Positions 44,872 through 56,131 of a stretch of DNA of 64,000 bases are shown here, one piece after another. The position numbers were made by a program, and so were the translations under genes. Source of the DNA: Epiperipatus broadwayi (lineage: Eukaryota; Onychophora; Udeonychophora; Euonychophora; Peripatidae); NCBI GenBank assembly GCA_028023455.1, contig JAQFVV010006630.1, forward strand, positions 60,001 to 124,000, given 5' to 3'. How positions within the stretch are numbered: the first letter of the stretch is position 1; the number at the start of each line of letters is the position of its first letter. Under the pieces are notes generated by a model. The model made no database searches, had not been told where the DNA came from, and was given only the letters and a program-made list of their open reading frames with translations.

Positions 44872-46289
44872 TTTCAATTTTTTACTGGCACACAATCTAT
44901 TTACATGTCATAATTTTCTATGCTTCAATTTAAATTATTCAATTTTTATTTTGTTGCTAAAACCTGTACTAACAAAAATTTACTGTAAACTAAAGGTAAA
45001 ATAAATGAATATGATATTATATTAGAATTCAATTTACAACTGAATTCTGATTAGAAACAATAAATTACAAAATTTGAAAAAAAAAATTATACATATATAG
45101 GTGCGAATATTTTAAGTCAAAAAAAGTGGTACCCATATACTGTGGTATATTCTATAAACCTGTCAAATGATTCCAATAAAATTAGAAAGTAAACTCAGTA
45201 AAATATTTTATAACTCTTTGAAGTAAATTTTTTTCAAATCTAAAGTAATAAAATCGTTTTCTGCCCTAATCTTTTTTGATCTAAACATGTTGACACCATT
45301 CATTTTCTTAATGTAATCACAATCCTGAACAAAGGAACGAAATGTGTAATCAGCGCCATTAAACAAGGTTTTTTTTTTGCTTGAAGTTTTGCTGTAATCT
45401 TTGATTTATTTAAAACTCATTTAAATTTACTTTTAAATAAATTTGTTACCATTATATTAATATGAGTAGTTGTTGTATCTTGATTTTAGCTTTATCTTGT
45501 CAGATAAGAACGGCAATTTTCTCAAGAATTACTCTATTTTGTTTTTAATAACAATAATCCAATAGTTTCGATTTATGAGAAAGTTCAATGGACATAAACA
45601 ATTATTCTGGCAATACATATACATATAACTGCAAACAGACTATTAATACTTTGCTTATCTATAATACATATAACTGTAAACAGATTATTAATATTTTGCT
45701 TATATATAGTACAGTCAGTCTCTTGCTTACTCACAATGTTCATGAGTATCTCCAAAAGTTAATTTTCTCACTCCGGTTAATTCTCCTGCAGTCTTCTCAC
45801 CTTGGTGTTCAAGAATTATTTTTAAGATCCTGGGTCTGCAAAAATAAAAAACTCTCTCGGTGCTGATATAGTACGTGCTCGGAGGCCATTTTAAATTTGA
45901 AAACACCCAAAAACACTGCTGGCACATGCAAGTGATAAATGACATCGACTAGAAACACTCAGCCCAAGGCACTACACTTAAGAAAGGGCGGAGCAAGAGA
46001 GTAACTATAATGGTATAAATCAAACATTGGGTTGTAACGTCACATTAAATAGCCAAAGGTGCTACTATGGAAAAAAGTGCGGCAAAAGAAAAAGAAGTGA
46101 ACATAGAAAATTAAAAAAATTACAAAATACTTTAAAATAAACCAAAAACGCTAATGTATATAGTGATAATCAAACATTGCAATCGTAAATCTCAAAAAAT
46201 TAAGGTGTGTTAAGGCATTTTTAAATAAAAGTCATAAAACCTAAATATATATACATAGCGATAATTAGAAAAAATGATAAATGTTGCTT
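44872..46289. other. Possible interior of the hAT-like element, then AT-rich DNA
   Basis: Only the unidentified minus-strand stretch at 45225-45370 looks coding. 45588-45720 contains a local duplication of ACATATAACTG(C/T)AAACAGA. Nothing else recognised. Confidence 0.4.
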
Positions 46290-47075
46290 TCAAAAGATTA
46301 AACATTGTTCAGAAATGAATAAAATAATATGAAGATAACTGGTACACTATTAAGAACTGCAAGAAAGATAGCTAGTGTAAAAAAGCAACAACTGATCAAT
46401 AAATTTTCTACCGAGATAAAATAATGTATTAAAAAATAAAAAATATGAAAAATTTTAAAAATAATCCATTAAAGAAATTGAGTACACTGTATTTACAGTT
46501 TTGTAAAATGGCATAAAAAAGAATTCATTACATTATAAGATAATTTTGAATTGGCAAGAAAATCGATGAAACAAAATAAAAATCTCAAAAATGGAAAACA
46601 TCTTGTTATTTGAAAGAAAGATGTTTCAACAATAAAAAGAAAAAAAATGAACTATTACTAAAAAGGAAGATGACAGACATGATGGAATGTAAGAAAGACA
46701 TTAATAAAAAATTATGTAATAATAAAAACAAGAAAACAAAGTATCTATTACAGTTACTAAATCTTCTTAATTGCCCATGATATCTATGAAGAAATAAAAG
46801 GCTCCTTAAAATGATGGAATAATAAGTGATATCTTAGAATGAGATGAAAGAATAAAAAAACTATTAGCAAAATTATATATTAAATGTCTAAATGATAAAT
46901 GATGTATCAAATGATTGGGAAAATTTGGTAATAATACTGATATTTTGAAAAAGTAATAAAGAAAATATTAGCACAGAAGGAAGTATTAGAAAATACAGAT
47001 TATCAATCTTTTACCAGTTTTATACAAAATCTTTAACAAAGTAATTACAACTCATTTATAGCAAACTTTGATTTA
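46290..47075 (+). pseudogene. RTE copy A3, upstream and more diverged part
   Basis: Begins within the endonuclease-RT linker (AATATGAAGATAACTGGTACAC corresponds to A1 3815-3835) and runs to the TTATACAAAATCTTTAACAAAG block of the RT. It is much more diverged than the following part, with stops throughout. The downstream edge is marked by a second, better-preserved copy of the same 50 bases. Confidence 0.6.
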
Positions 47076-47128
47076 ACAAAATTTTTACCACGATAATTAC
47101 AACTCGTCTACAGAGAATATTGTATTTC
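47024..47128. repeat. Tandem copy of one RTE block at the A3 junction
   Basis: ACAAAATCTTTAACAAAGTA to CAAACTTTGATTT (47024-47074) and ACAAAATTTTTACCACGATA to GAATATTGTATTT (47076-47128) are two versions of the same RTE segment, the second clearly closer to A1. Confidence 0.75.
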
Positions 47129-48230
47129 CATCAACCAAACGAACAAGCTGGATTTAAAAATGGTTTTACTACAGTAGATCATATCCAGGTATTGAGAGAA
47201 GTTGTAGGTTATGAAAAGACATTTGATTTTATAAACATTTCTTCAGTGATTAAAGGATTAGATCATCAGGGTAAGGATCCAGGATATTGTCATATTTTAA
47301 AGAATATTTCAGCAACAATTAGATTACATAATGATACTAGTAAAGTCAACATTGAGACGGGGTGACTCCATATCTCCAAAACTTTTTACAGCAGTGTTGC
47401 AAAAAGTATTTTATGGATTTAAATGGGAAACTAAAGGAGTGAAAGTAAATGCAGATTTCAGTCATTTAGATTTTGCAGATGATATAGTTGTTTTTGCAAA
47501 TAATGCTTTAGAGCTTCAGGAAATGTTGCAGGAGTTCGCAGATGAAAGTAGGACTAAAGATAACTGTAAAAATGACTACAATAATGTTTAATGGATTTTC
47601 TTAAACTATGAAAATAAAGATTGATTATGATGGGTCAGATGAAGTTAACAGCTAGAACAATCTTAATCAGATTATGAATACAGATGGAAACGTAATGGAT
47701 AAAATTAATCATAGAATTAAACTTGGTTGGAGTGCTTTTGGTAGAAATAACTTGGTGCTGAAAGGAAATATGCCTATGTGTTTAAAAAGGTTTTTAATAA
47801 ATGTGTTTTACCAGTTCTTACTTATGGATCTGAGACATGGACACTTAAAAGAAGAGCAATACAGACTTCAGACCACTCAAAGAAGTATGGAGAGATGCAT
47901 GTTGGGAGTAACAAGAAGAGAAAATGCAATATATGGGTAAGAGAACAAACAGGTGTTACTGACCTTATTGAAAAATTTAAAAGACTGATGTGGATCTGAA
48001 CTGGACATATTGCTAGAAGAGATGATAATAGATGGACAATTGAAATCTTAATAACTGGATTCCAAGAGATTATAAAAGACCCAGAAAGAGATCACATGTG
48101 AGATGGATGGAGGAAATAATAAAGTGTGCAGGAGTGATATGGAGAAGAGAAGCTAAAGATTGGAGAAGATGGATTGAAGTTGGAGAGACCTTCATCCTGC
48201 AGTGGATTGATAATGGTTGATGATGATGTT
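47076..48230 (+). mobile_element. RTE copy A3, downstream part with 3' end
   Basis: Carries RT and tail: EQAGFKNGF, VDHIQVLREVV, GDSISPKLFTAVLQ, LDFADDIVVF, NMPMCLKR, YGSETW and MERCMLGVTRRE, in frames 47120-47365, 47331-47591, 47674-47940 and 47778-47999. The 3' end is GGTTGATGATGATG. It is 5'-truncated and its active site is FADD rather than FTDD. The start coincides with the block duplicated at 47024-47074, so it is either a separate insertion or the product of a duplication. Confidence 0.8.
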
Positions 48231-50396
48231 GACCTTCACTAAATCATCTAACCCTATTACACAATTAACCTATTGTGACAATAAAACCTAGATCTTAAAT
48301 TTTATTTATGGATTCACCCTTGCGTGTGGTAACCATAATGAATATTAAAAATATTAATCCACAATTAAAAGTTCACAAACTAATTTTTTGTTGTTGTTGT
48401 AATCCATTTGCTTTTCAATAATGTGCAATTCTGAAATGTTCTCAAATTCTGGCTAATTCAAAATAATAATTGAATGGCAGACCAGGGAATGGGCATCATT
48501 ATCTTGTTTAATTTGAAAAATGTCTCTGATCTGATTTATCTTTAAGAATTATTGGCTTTGTTATAATTATACATGTATTCCAATATTAATACTAGTTTCC
48601 TGACATTATATTTATTTTTTAAGTTCACAATGTAGTCAAACCCTAAATGATTACAACTTTGCATTTTCCATGCAACGTTTATGCAAACTATCATTTTTAT
48701 TCCATTTCTCAGTACTTAACAGCTTTTATAGTGAAACTAAGATTTGTATTCAAATCTTAGTTTCACCTTAGTTCTGTCATCATTCTACCTCTCGCCCCTT
48801 TAGTATGAGTTTTGCATGGATTCTGACCTTGAATATCGGATTAATGAGTAATAATATACAATATCTATAAATTGTTTAAATAAATAAAAAAATGTTATAT
48901 ATGCGCACATACTCCGATAGTGTTTATTTAAAAATAACGCATTGCAAGGTATTATTAAATTGCCGTGCGTAAGTTGTATAAAGTTAAATAATCCTATTAA
49001 TTATTCTGATAGGTTTAAATAATATTTTAAATTATAAAATAAATCAATAATTATATTTTAGAACGTAAACATATTATTATTTGGGTCAGATCCAGGTAAT
49101 ACTTAAATTATAAAAATAAATAATTCTCAATTAAAATAAAGATGCTTTTAAAATTCCCCTGCTAATTAAAGGCAAGTCATAGCGGGAGGGGGTAAAAGAT
49201 GACAGAGCTAAAAGGTATTTTTAAACATACAGAAACAAAGAAAAAGGTTTGTTAAAAACAACTTTTATAAATTACGTCATGTAAAAGGTAAAATTTGAAA
49301 AGTGGTCAGATTGAAATTCCAACCTGTATAACTATTGCATCCATGACCTAAAGGGATGTATGGCACAGACCCGAGAGACAGCTGCATGGATGACGTATTG
49401 CTCGATGGATCCCAGAGATAAGGAAAAAGAGAATAAAAAAGCCACAACTGATTGTTTTTTTTTTTGATCAATGAAAGGTTAGAACCAGAAACATTAATTC
49501 CAATTATGCTGTTTATTATATTTCTCGCGATCCAAATTTTATATCAAGCAATGCGCCAAGAGTAGGCGCCGTGTGACGCTCCTCCGGACTGATGGCTATA
49601 CAATACTAAAATCCCACAAAATGTGATAAACCTAGAATTCTGCTGCTTCCGTTGAATAAATCTTCTCCTAAATGTAACTGCCATTGAACCTGGAAACTCG
49701 GACTCTCCAAATAGTGTGCACACTTAAATGAACTAAAGGTAACATGATACCCAAGACTAAAATTCGTTTTGGAACTCTAATTGAACTCTATATTTCTAAA
49801 ATATTAATTTCATTTTAATTTCCACTATTATGTAATCCTAAAATTAAATCTATTTTCTGTAATAATACTATTTTAAAATGAACCTCGTAAATTAATCTAT
49901 CATTATTCTACTTGGGTATCCAATTTTATTGTATTCGTTAAGATTATATTTCATGCCCACGTGGTTTCCGAGCTGATGTTTTTTTATATAATTCACGGAA
50001 GGGCTACCCTCTTCTGCGAGTTTAATATCGTAACAGAAAATCACATCGGTTAATAGATTTCAGCTCGGGAATCATAATATTTTTATTATGTTTTATAAAT
50101 ATGAGACCCATATTATTAGTTAATGTATTTGTTAATGACTATCATTCATGCTAGGTTAGTTAAATCATAAATAAAGCCATAATGGTAAGAAATAAAGGGG
50201 GGGTTAATGATAGTAAATTAATTACTAGTCGTGTGGAGATTGGGGACAGATTTGTATAAATAAAGGCGTTTGAATTAGAGTTATGAACTGCGCTAGTTAT
50301 TGATACATGAATTTTTATATCGCAGAAATGTAATAGAGGTACTGTCAACGTTTTGCTCTCGCACTTAAGGAGCATACAAAATATATATAGCACGGA
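48231..50396. other. AT-rich stretch, one perfect hairpin, no gene
   Basis: Apart from the 36-base hairpin at 48731-48766 nothing recognised. 49350-49720 is less AT-rich but without coding motif; the frame 49277-49471 is unsupported. Confidence 0.5.
48731..48766. repeat. Perfect 16-bp stem, 4-base loop hairpin
   Basis: GTGAAACTAAGATTTG, loop TATT, then its exact reverse complement. There is no following T-run or neighbouring gene that would make it a transcript terminator. Confidence 0.85.
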
Positions 50397-50625
50397 ACCT
50401 TGTCACGCGGTCGGGGATGGAAAGGCTACGACCTCATACCGACACACGCTCGTGACCACTCCTAAGGGCTCTGACCCGATGTTTGGTCGACCCTCTTCAT
50501 ATTCCACTAGTAATTACCTTGTCATGCGGTCGGGGATGGAAAGGCTACGACCCCATACCGATACCACGCTCATGACAGACCTACAGGGCTCCGATCCGAT
50601 GTTTGATTGTCCCACCAGCCTCCAA
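50397..50625. repeat. Two tandem units of about 119 bases, GC-richer than surroundings
   Basis: ACCTTGTCACGCGGTCGGGG then ATGGAAAGGCTACGACC, CATACCGA, CACGCTCGTGAC, GGGCTCTGACCCGATGTTTG starts at 50397 and again at 50516 with substitutions and small indels. The units stand out from AT-rich flanks. No known RNA could be assigned. Confidence 0.8.
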
Positions 50626-51317
50626 CATTTCTTCTGCGATTATTCTTCTAAAAAGCCGATTCTCTTATAGCTCGGCAGTATCCAGGCTACCGCAGGTCGC
50701 TTTAATAATAATTATAAAGTTTATGCTGGGTCTAGCTCCACTCCTCCACATATGTTAATCTATAGTAAATTATTAGAATAAAATATTTATATGATAAAGT
50801 AAATAGGATGATAGCTTTGTGAATGAATGCACTCCTCATTAAGATATCATAATGTGTCTCGTAACCTTCGCCTCTTAGACGTGAGGCATGGGATGTAATT
50901 TATATTGATATCCAGGTAGTGTAATATATTTACCAATGTAAATTAACCGCAATTAAATATTTAAAATATCTATATCCATGTCTGTGTCTGCTTAATTTTA
51001 AATAATAATTAGTGTCACTCATATCAATGAATAGTAGAATATAGTAGTAGTCCGTAAGGTGAAATCATTAATTAGAGTCTCTTGTTTACCTGACCACCGT
51101 GCCTAGAAAATAGTGCTATTGTTATGGTGGATGCGTTGTCATGTGGGTTTTGTTGTGAATAAATTTACTATGTTCGAATACGGTATCACAGGCCTTGAAC
51201 CCACCTGTTATGCCGCCATTCGAACGTGGTGGTGGAATTTTGCAACATGTTAACAAGGCATACATAATCATACCATTACAATAGATTGTATTGGCTGCAG
51301 AAAGGAGTTTGCTATTG
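50626..51317. other. Intergenic stretch, no gene recognised
   Basis: 51090-51240 holds imperfect inverted repeats around GAACCCACC and GTGGTGG. They resemble neither a complete tRNA nor a defined LTR. Nothing else. Confidence 0.45.
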
Positions 51318-51614
51318 ACTGAAAGGAGACCCTTTGATTCCTCTTGGAGGTCTTAAAGGAACCAAGCAGAGCAAATTCCTAATGTCCACTCCATACGTTC
51401 TTGTCGTTGCAGCTGTTATTACTATATGATTATTCATATAGTATATGAACATGGATGGGCTGCTCACCAACATGCATTAGCCAGCATGGTGAGTTTATTG
51501 GCTTTTTACCTCCGAATTTAAGATCAAGAAACACCATGGTCTTTCTTCTCAGTGCCTGATAAGGCAGAATGAATGTGTAAATAATAAATATTTTTCCAAT
51601 ACATATATGCCATT
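51318..51614 (+). promoter_or_regulatory. RTE A4 5' leader
   Basis: Counterpart of 2498-2798, differing by scattered substitutions and a four-base deletion close before the ATG. Its conservation with the A1 leader defines the family 5' end; a promoter role is inferred. Confidence 0.5.
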
Positions 51615-54553
51615 ATGACAGACAAAAATGAAGCATGGCCCTTATTCCCAGGAGGCTGTAAAGTTACCAACCAAGGCAGCAGTTGGTGGCTGAAAGCAGA
51701 GGGTGCTAAGAATCCCCTGGACCCAGGCTGCCATTTGATGACGACTTTTTATTTAGGTACTTACAACTGCAGATCACTTTCAAGTGAAGGAAGATTGCAA
51801 GAATTAGAAGAACTGTCTTATATTAAATGGAACATTATTGGACTTTGTGAAGTTAGAAGAAAAGTGAAGAGACAATTGATTTAAAAAGTGGACATATACT
51901 CTATTATAAAGGCACAAATATTGGAAATACAAGTGGAGTAGGATTCATTATAAATAAAAAGTGGAAGAACAATATTGTGGAGATTGATAGTGTATCAGAC
52001 AGAGTGGCAAGATTAGTTATACAACTTAATAGCAGATACCAAATGCAGATAATTCAGATTTATGCCCCAACTAGATCTCGTAGTGATGAAGTAGCAGAAG
52101 ATTTTTATATGGTTGTACAAAAGGCTTTTGATCAGAGTAAACAACATTTTAAAATTGTTATGAGAGACTTTAATGCTAGAATTGGTAAACAAATGAAAGA
52201 TGAAAGTGTTGTAGGTAATTTTGGTTATGGTAATAGAAATGAGAGAGGACATGGACTTGTGGAGTTTGCAGAAAAAGAAAAACTTTATATTATGAATTCT
52301 TTTTTTGAGAAAAATGTTAAAAGGAAATGGACATGGAAGCATCCAAATGAAGGTACAACAAAATTGGATTATATTTTGACTAACTGAAAATACATATTTC
52401 AAGATTGTCACGTTCTTAATAAATTTAACACAGGAAGTGATCATCGATTAGTAAGGTGTAAGATACGTGTTAATGTAAAACTAGTGACAAAAATTATTAA
52501 CAAAAACAATATTTACAGTTGATATTCCTAATCTTCAGAAACATTCTAATGAATTTAAATTAGAACTTACAAATCGGTTTAAAGTATTAGTAGATTTTGA
52601 ACATGATTCAGATTTGAATGAAATTAATATGAAAATAGCTGATACACTTTTAAAAACTGCAACAAAGATAGCTGATAGAAAAAAGCAGCAATTGACTAAT
52701 AAAATTTCTACTGAGAGTAGAGAATTTATGAAGAAAAGAAGGAATATGAAGATATACAAAAATGATGCATTAAAAAGAATTGAATATCTCAAATTTTATA
52801 AAATGGTGAGGAAAAGAGTTGAAAATGATATAAGAAAGTATAACTGTGAACTAGCAAGGAAAGCTGTAGAAGAGAATAAAAGTCTCAAGAATGTCAAACA
52901 ACATTTTGGTATTGGTAGAAAATTTATATCTGCAATAAGAAAAAAAGATGGAATTATTACTAAAAAGAGGGATGACATCATGAAATTGGTAGAAGATTTT
53001 TATCAAGAATTATATAGTAATAAAAAACAAGTACCTCCTATAACTATTACATTTTCCGAATTGCCCAGAATTTTAAATGAAGAAGGAGACATGCAATTAA
53101 ATGTATGAAGAAAGGAAAGGCTCCAGGTAATGATGGAATTATAATTGATATATTTAAAGAAGCAGGTGAAGAAATAGAAATTTTTTTTACAAAATTATAT
53201 ACCAAATGTCTAAATGATAAAGATGTACCGGATGATTGGAAGAATGCTGTAATAATATTAATATTTAAAAGAGGTGATAAAGAAGATATTAGAAATTACA
53301 GACCTATCAACCTTTTATCAGTTTTATATAAAAATTTTACCAAGATAATTACAACTCTTCTTCAGAGAACATTGGATTTTCACCAACCAAGAGAACAAGC
53401 TGGATTTAAAAGTGGTTTTAGTACAGTAGATCATATCCAGATATTGAGAGAAGTTATAGAAAGGACAAATGAATATGAGTTGTCATTATGTTTTGGATTT
53501 GAAGATTATGAAAAGGCATTTGATTCTCTAAACATTTCTTCAGTGATTAAAGCATTGGATCATCAAGGTATAGATCCAGGATATTGTCATACTTTAAAGA
53601 ATATTTATAAAAATGCAACAGCAACAATTAGATTACATAACGATACTGGGAAAGTCAACATTGAGAAAGATGTAAGACAAGGTGACTCCATATCTCCAAA
53701 ACGTTTCACAGCAGTGCTGCAAGAAGTATTTTGTGGATTAATATGGGAAACTAAAGAAGTGAAAGTAAATGGAGATTATTTAAGTCATTTAGATTTCACA
53801 GATGATGTAGTTGTTTTTGCAAATAATGCTTCGGAGCTGCAGGAAATGTTGCAGGAGTTATCAGATGAAAGTAGGACTAAAGATAAATGTTAAAAAGACT
53901 AAAGTAATATTTAATCAATTTGCTCAAAATATGAAAATAAAGATTGATTATGATGAATTAGAAGAAGTCAACAGTTACAAATACCTTGGTCAGATTATTA
54001 ATACAGATGGAAACATAATGGAGGAAATTAATCATAGAATTAAACTTGGTTGGAGTGCTTTTGGTTGAAATAACTTGATGCTAAAAGGAAATATGCCTAT
54101 GTGTTTGAATTGGAAGGTTTTTAACAAATGTGTTTTACCAGTTCTTACTTATGGATCTGAGACTTGGACACTTAATAGAAGAGCAATACAGAGACTTCAC
54201 ACCACTCAAAGAAATATGGAGAGATGTATGTTGGGAGTAACAAGAAGAGATCGAAAATGCAATGTGTGTGTAAGAAAACAAACAGGTGTTACTGACCTCA
54301 TCGAAAAAATTAAAAGATTGAAGTGGAGTTGGGCTGGACATATTGCTAGAATAGATGATAATAGATAGACAATTGAAGTTTTAAACTGGATTCCAATAGA
54401 TTGTAAAAGAGCCAGAAAGAGACCACATGTGAGATGGATGCATAAAATAAGAAAGTGTGCAGGGGTGATGTGGATAAGAGAAGCTAAAGATCAGAAAAGA
54501 AGGATTAAACTTGGAGAGACCTTCATCCTGCAGTGGATTGATAATGGTTGATG
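51615..54553 (+). pseudogene. RTE A4 endonuclease / reverse transcriptase, broken
   Basis: Frames 51615-51884 (TYNCRSLSSEGR), 51977-52387 (VARLVIQL, IYAPTRS, RDFNARIG where A1 has GDFN, LDYILTN, stop where A1 has AGA), 52614-53108, 53105-53893 (KGKAPGNDGI, DYEKAFDS, RQGDSISPKRF, LDFTDDVVV), 53811-54068 (YKYLGQIINTDG) and 54075-54368 (YGSETW, MERCMLGVTRRD, HIARIDD). A base is lost at about 51865, and further indels lie near 52480, 53090 and 53880. The protein is the same as A1. The start ATG is shared with A1. The G-to-R change in the GDFN motif would by itself damage the endonuclease. Confidence 0.85.
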
Positions 54554-54562
54554 ATGATGATA

Positions 54563-55097
54563 GATTGAATTGTTGACAATTTCTCAGCCTCATTAATTGA
54601 TCGCATATTTCTCTCTTCATCACTTCCAGCAGTCTACGTAATTAAAGTTCATTCTTTTTTTCCTCTGAGATTATGATTATAACAAATTCTAATAACCATT
54701 ACTAAAATAAGAGTTCATAAAGGATTTGTAGTGACTTGAAATTATATTTGAATGATATCTCTAGAATTCTCATTATGATGTATTATAGCATTTTTCAGTA
54801 GATTTCAACAATTATTAACTTATGGGATTGTGATCAAACAGAAAACAGTGTCAAACTTAAAAGAATTAATAATAATTATACTTTAATTTATTTACTGGTT
54901 ATAATCTCTACAGATTTTTTAATAGAATGTTTGTGAGTAGCTAGGTGGTTTAAAGAATCTATAAATGAATTTCTAAATAGACAAACTTTAATATATATGA
55001 CCCAACAGAGAAACTTGAAAATTTACCAATTTCACAATATCAACTAATAAACTATTATTTATTTTGATTAATCATTAGAGTGCTGTAAAGACTACAT
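54563..55097. other. AT-rich stretch, no gene
   Basis: Nothing recognised beyond simple AT-rich sequence. Confidence 0.6.
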
Positions 55098-55400
55098 TTT
55101 TTTTTTTTAAATTATTTTTAGAGAAAATAATCTTTAAAAAAAGATTGATTCTAAAAAAGAAATTAATTTTATAATACATCGATTTATCAGGTGAAATTAG
55201 AATGTTAAGTTGTCGAAGCAGATTTAAATAGTTGTGGTCATATTTTGATTTTTAAAAAAAAAATCATTTTTAGAGAAAATAATTTTAAAAAAAAGATCGA
55301 TTTTTAAAAAGAATGAATGTAAAATACATGGATTTATGACACAATGAAATTGCATGTAACAATATTAATAACCAAAGCAGATTTAAATATGATGTGGCTT
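55098..55400. repeat. Two diverged tandem units of about 150 bases
   Basis: ATTTTTAGAGAAAATAAT, AAAAAAAGAT(T/C)GATT, ATACAT(C/G)GATTTAT, GAAATT and AGCAGATTTAAATA recur in the same order in both halves, the second copy starting near 55248. Confidence 0.7.
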
Positions 55401-55606
55401 GTACATTATTCACACCTTTATATTATACGCTATCTATCTTTTAAGTAATATATGCATAGATGTTAACCTTGCAATAATATTGCGGTTAGAGAGCGCAGTT
55501 TTTCCGTGCGTAGTGTGGAGAAACAGCACTGCATAGTGTGCTAGAATCTTGGTAGTTGCTGGTAGCACATGATGTAAGTTAAAAGGGCTTACGCATGGCA
55601 ACCAGT

Positions 55607-55631
55607 GCCACAAAGCGGGCAGCTTTGTGGC
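55607..55631. repeat. Hairpin directly at the assembly gap
   Basis: GCCACAAAG (55607-55615), CGGGCAG, CTTTGTGGC (55623-55631) forms a perfect 9-bp stem that ends exactly where the run of N begins. Confidence 0.85.
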
Positions 55632-56131
55632 NNNNNNNNNNNNNNNNNNNNNNNNNNNNNNNNNNNNNNNNNNNNNNNNNNNNNNNNNNNNNNNNNNNNN
55701 NNNNNNNNNNNNNNNNNNNNNNNNNNNNNNNNNNNNNNNNNNNNNNNNNNNNNNNNNNNNNNNNNNNNNNNNNNNNNNNNNNNNNNNNNNNNNNNNNNNN
55801 NNNNNNNNNNNNNNNNNNNNNNNNNNNNNNNNNNNNNNNNNNNNNNNNNNNNNNNNNNNNNNNNNNNNNNNNNNNNNNNNNNNNNNNNNNNNNNNNNNNN
55901 NNNNNNNNNNNNNNNNNNNNNNNNNNNNNNNNNNNNNNNNNNNNNNNNNNNNNNNNNNNNNNNNNNNNNNNNNNNNNNNNNNNNNNNNNNNNNNNNNNNN
56001 NNNNNNNNNNNNNNNNNNNNNNNNNNNNNNNNNNNNNNNNNNNNNNNNNNNNNNNNNNNNNNNNNNNNNNNNNNNNNNNNNNNNNNNNNNNNNNNNNNNN
56101 NNNNNNNNNNNNNNNNNNNNNNNNNNNNNNN
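55632..56131. other. Assembly gap, 500 N
   Basis: Exactly 500 N. This is likely a placeholder length rather than a measured distance. Reading frames drawn across it have no meaning. Confidence 0.98.

Larger units (their letters stand above)
51318..54562 (+). mobile_element. RTE-type LINE copy A4, full length, broken
   Basis: Same 5' end (ACTGAAAGGAG) and leader as A1, the full endonuclease-RT region, and a 3' end GGTTGATGATGATGAT. Possible short target duplication ATTGA/ATTGA, not secure. More frameshifts than A1. Confidence 0.9.

Noticed and set aside
51090-51240. tRNA-like or SINE promoter boxes (GTTCGAAT and GGGTTCAAG on the minus strand)
   Set aside because: No acceptor stem or full cloverleaf could be formed and spacing of the boxes does not fit a tRNA.
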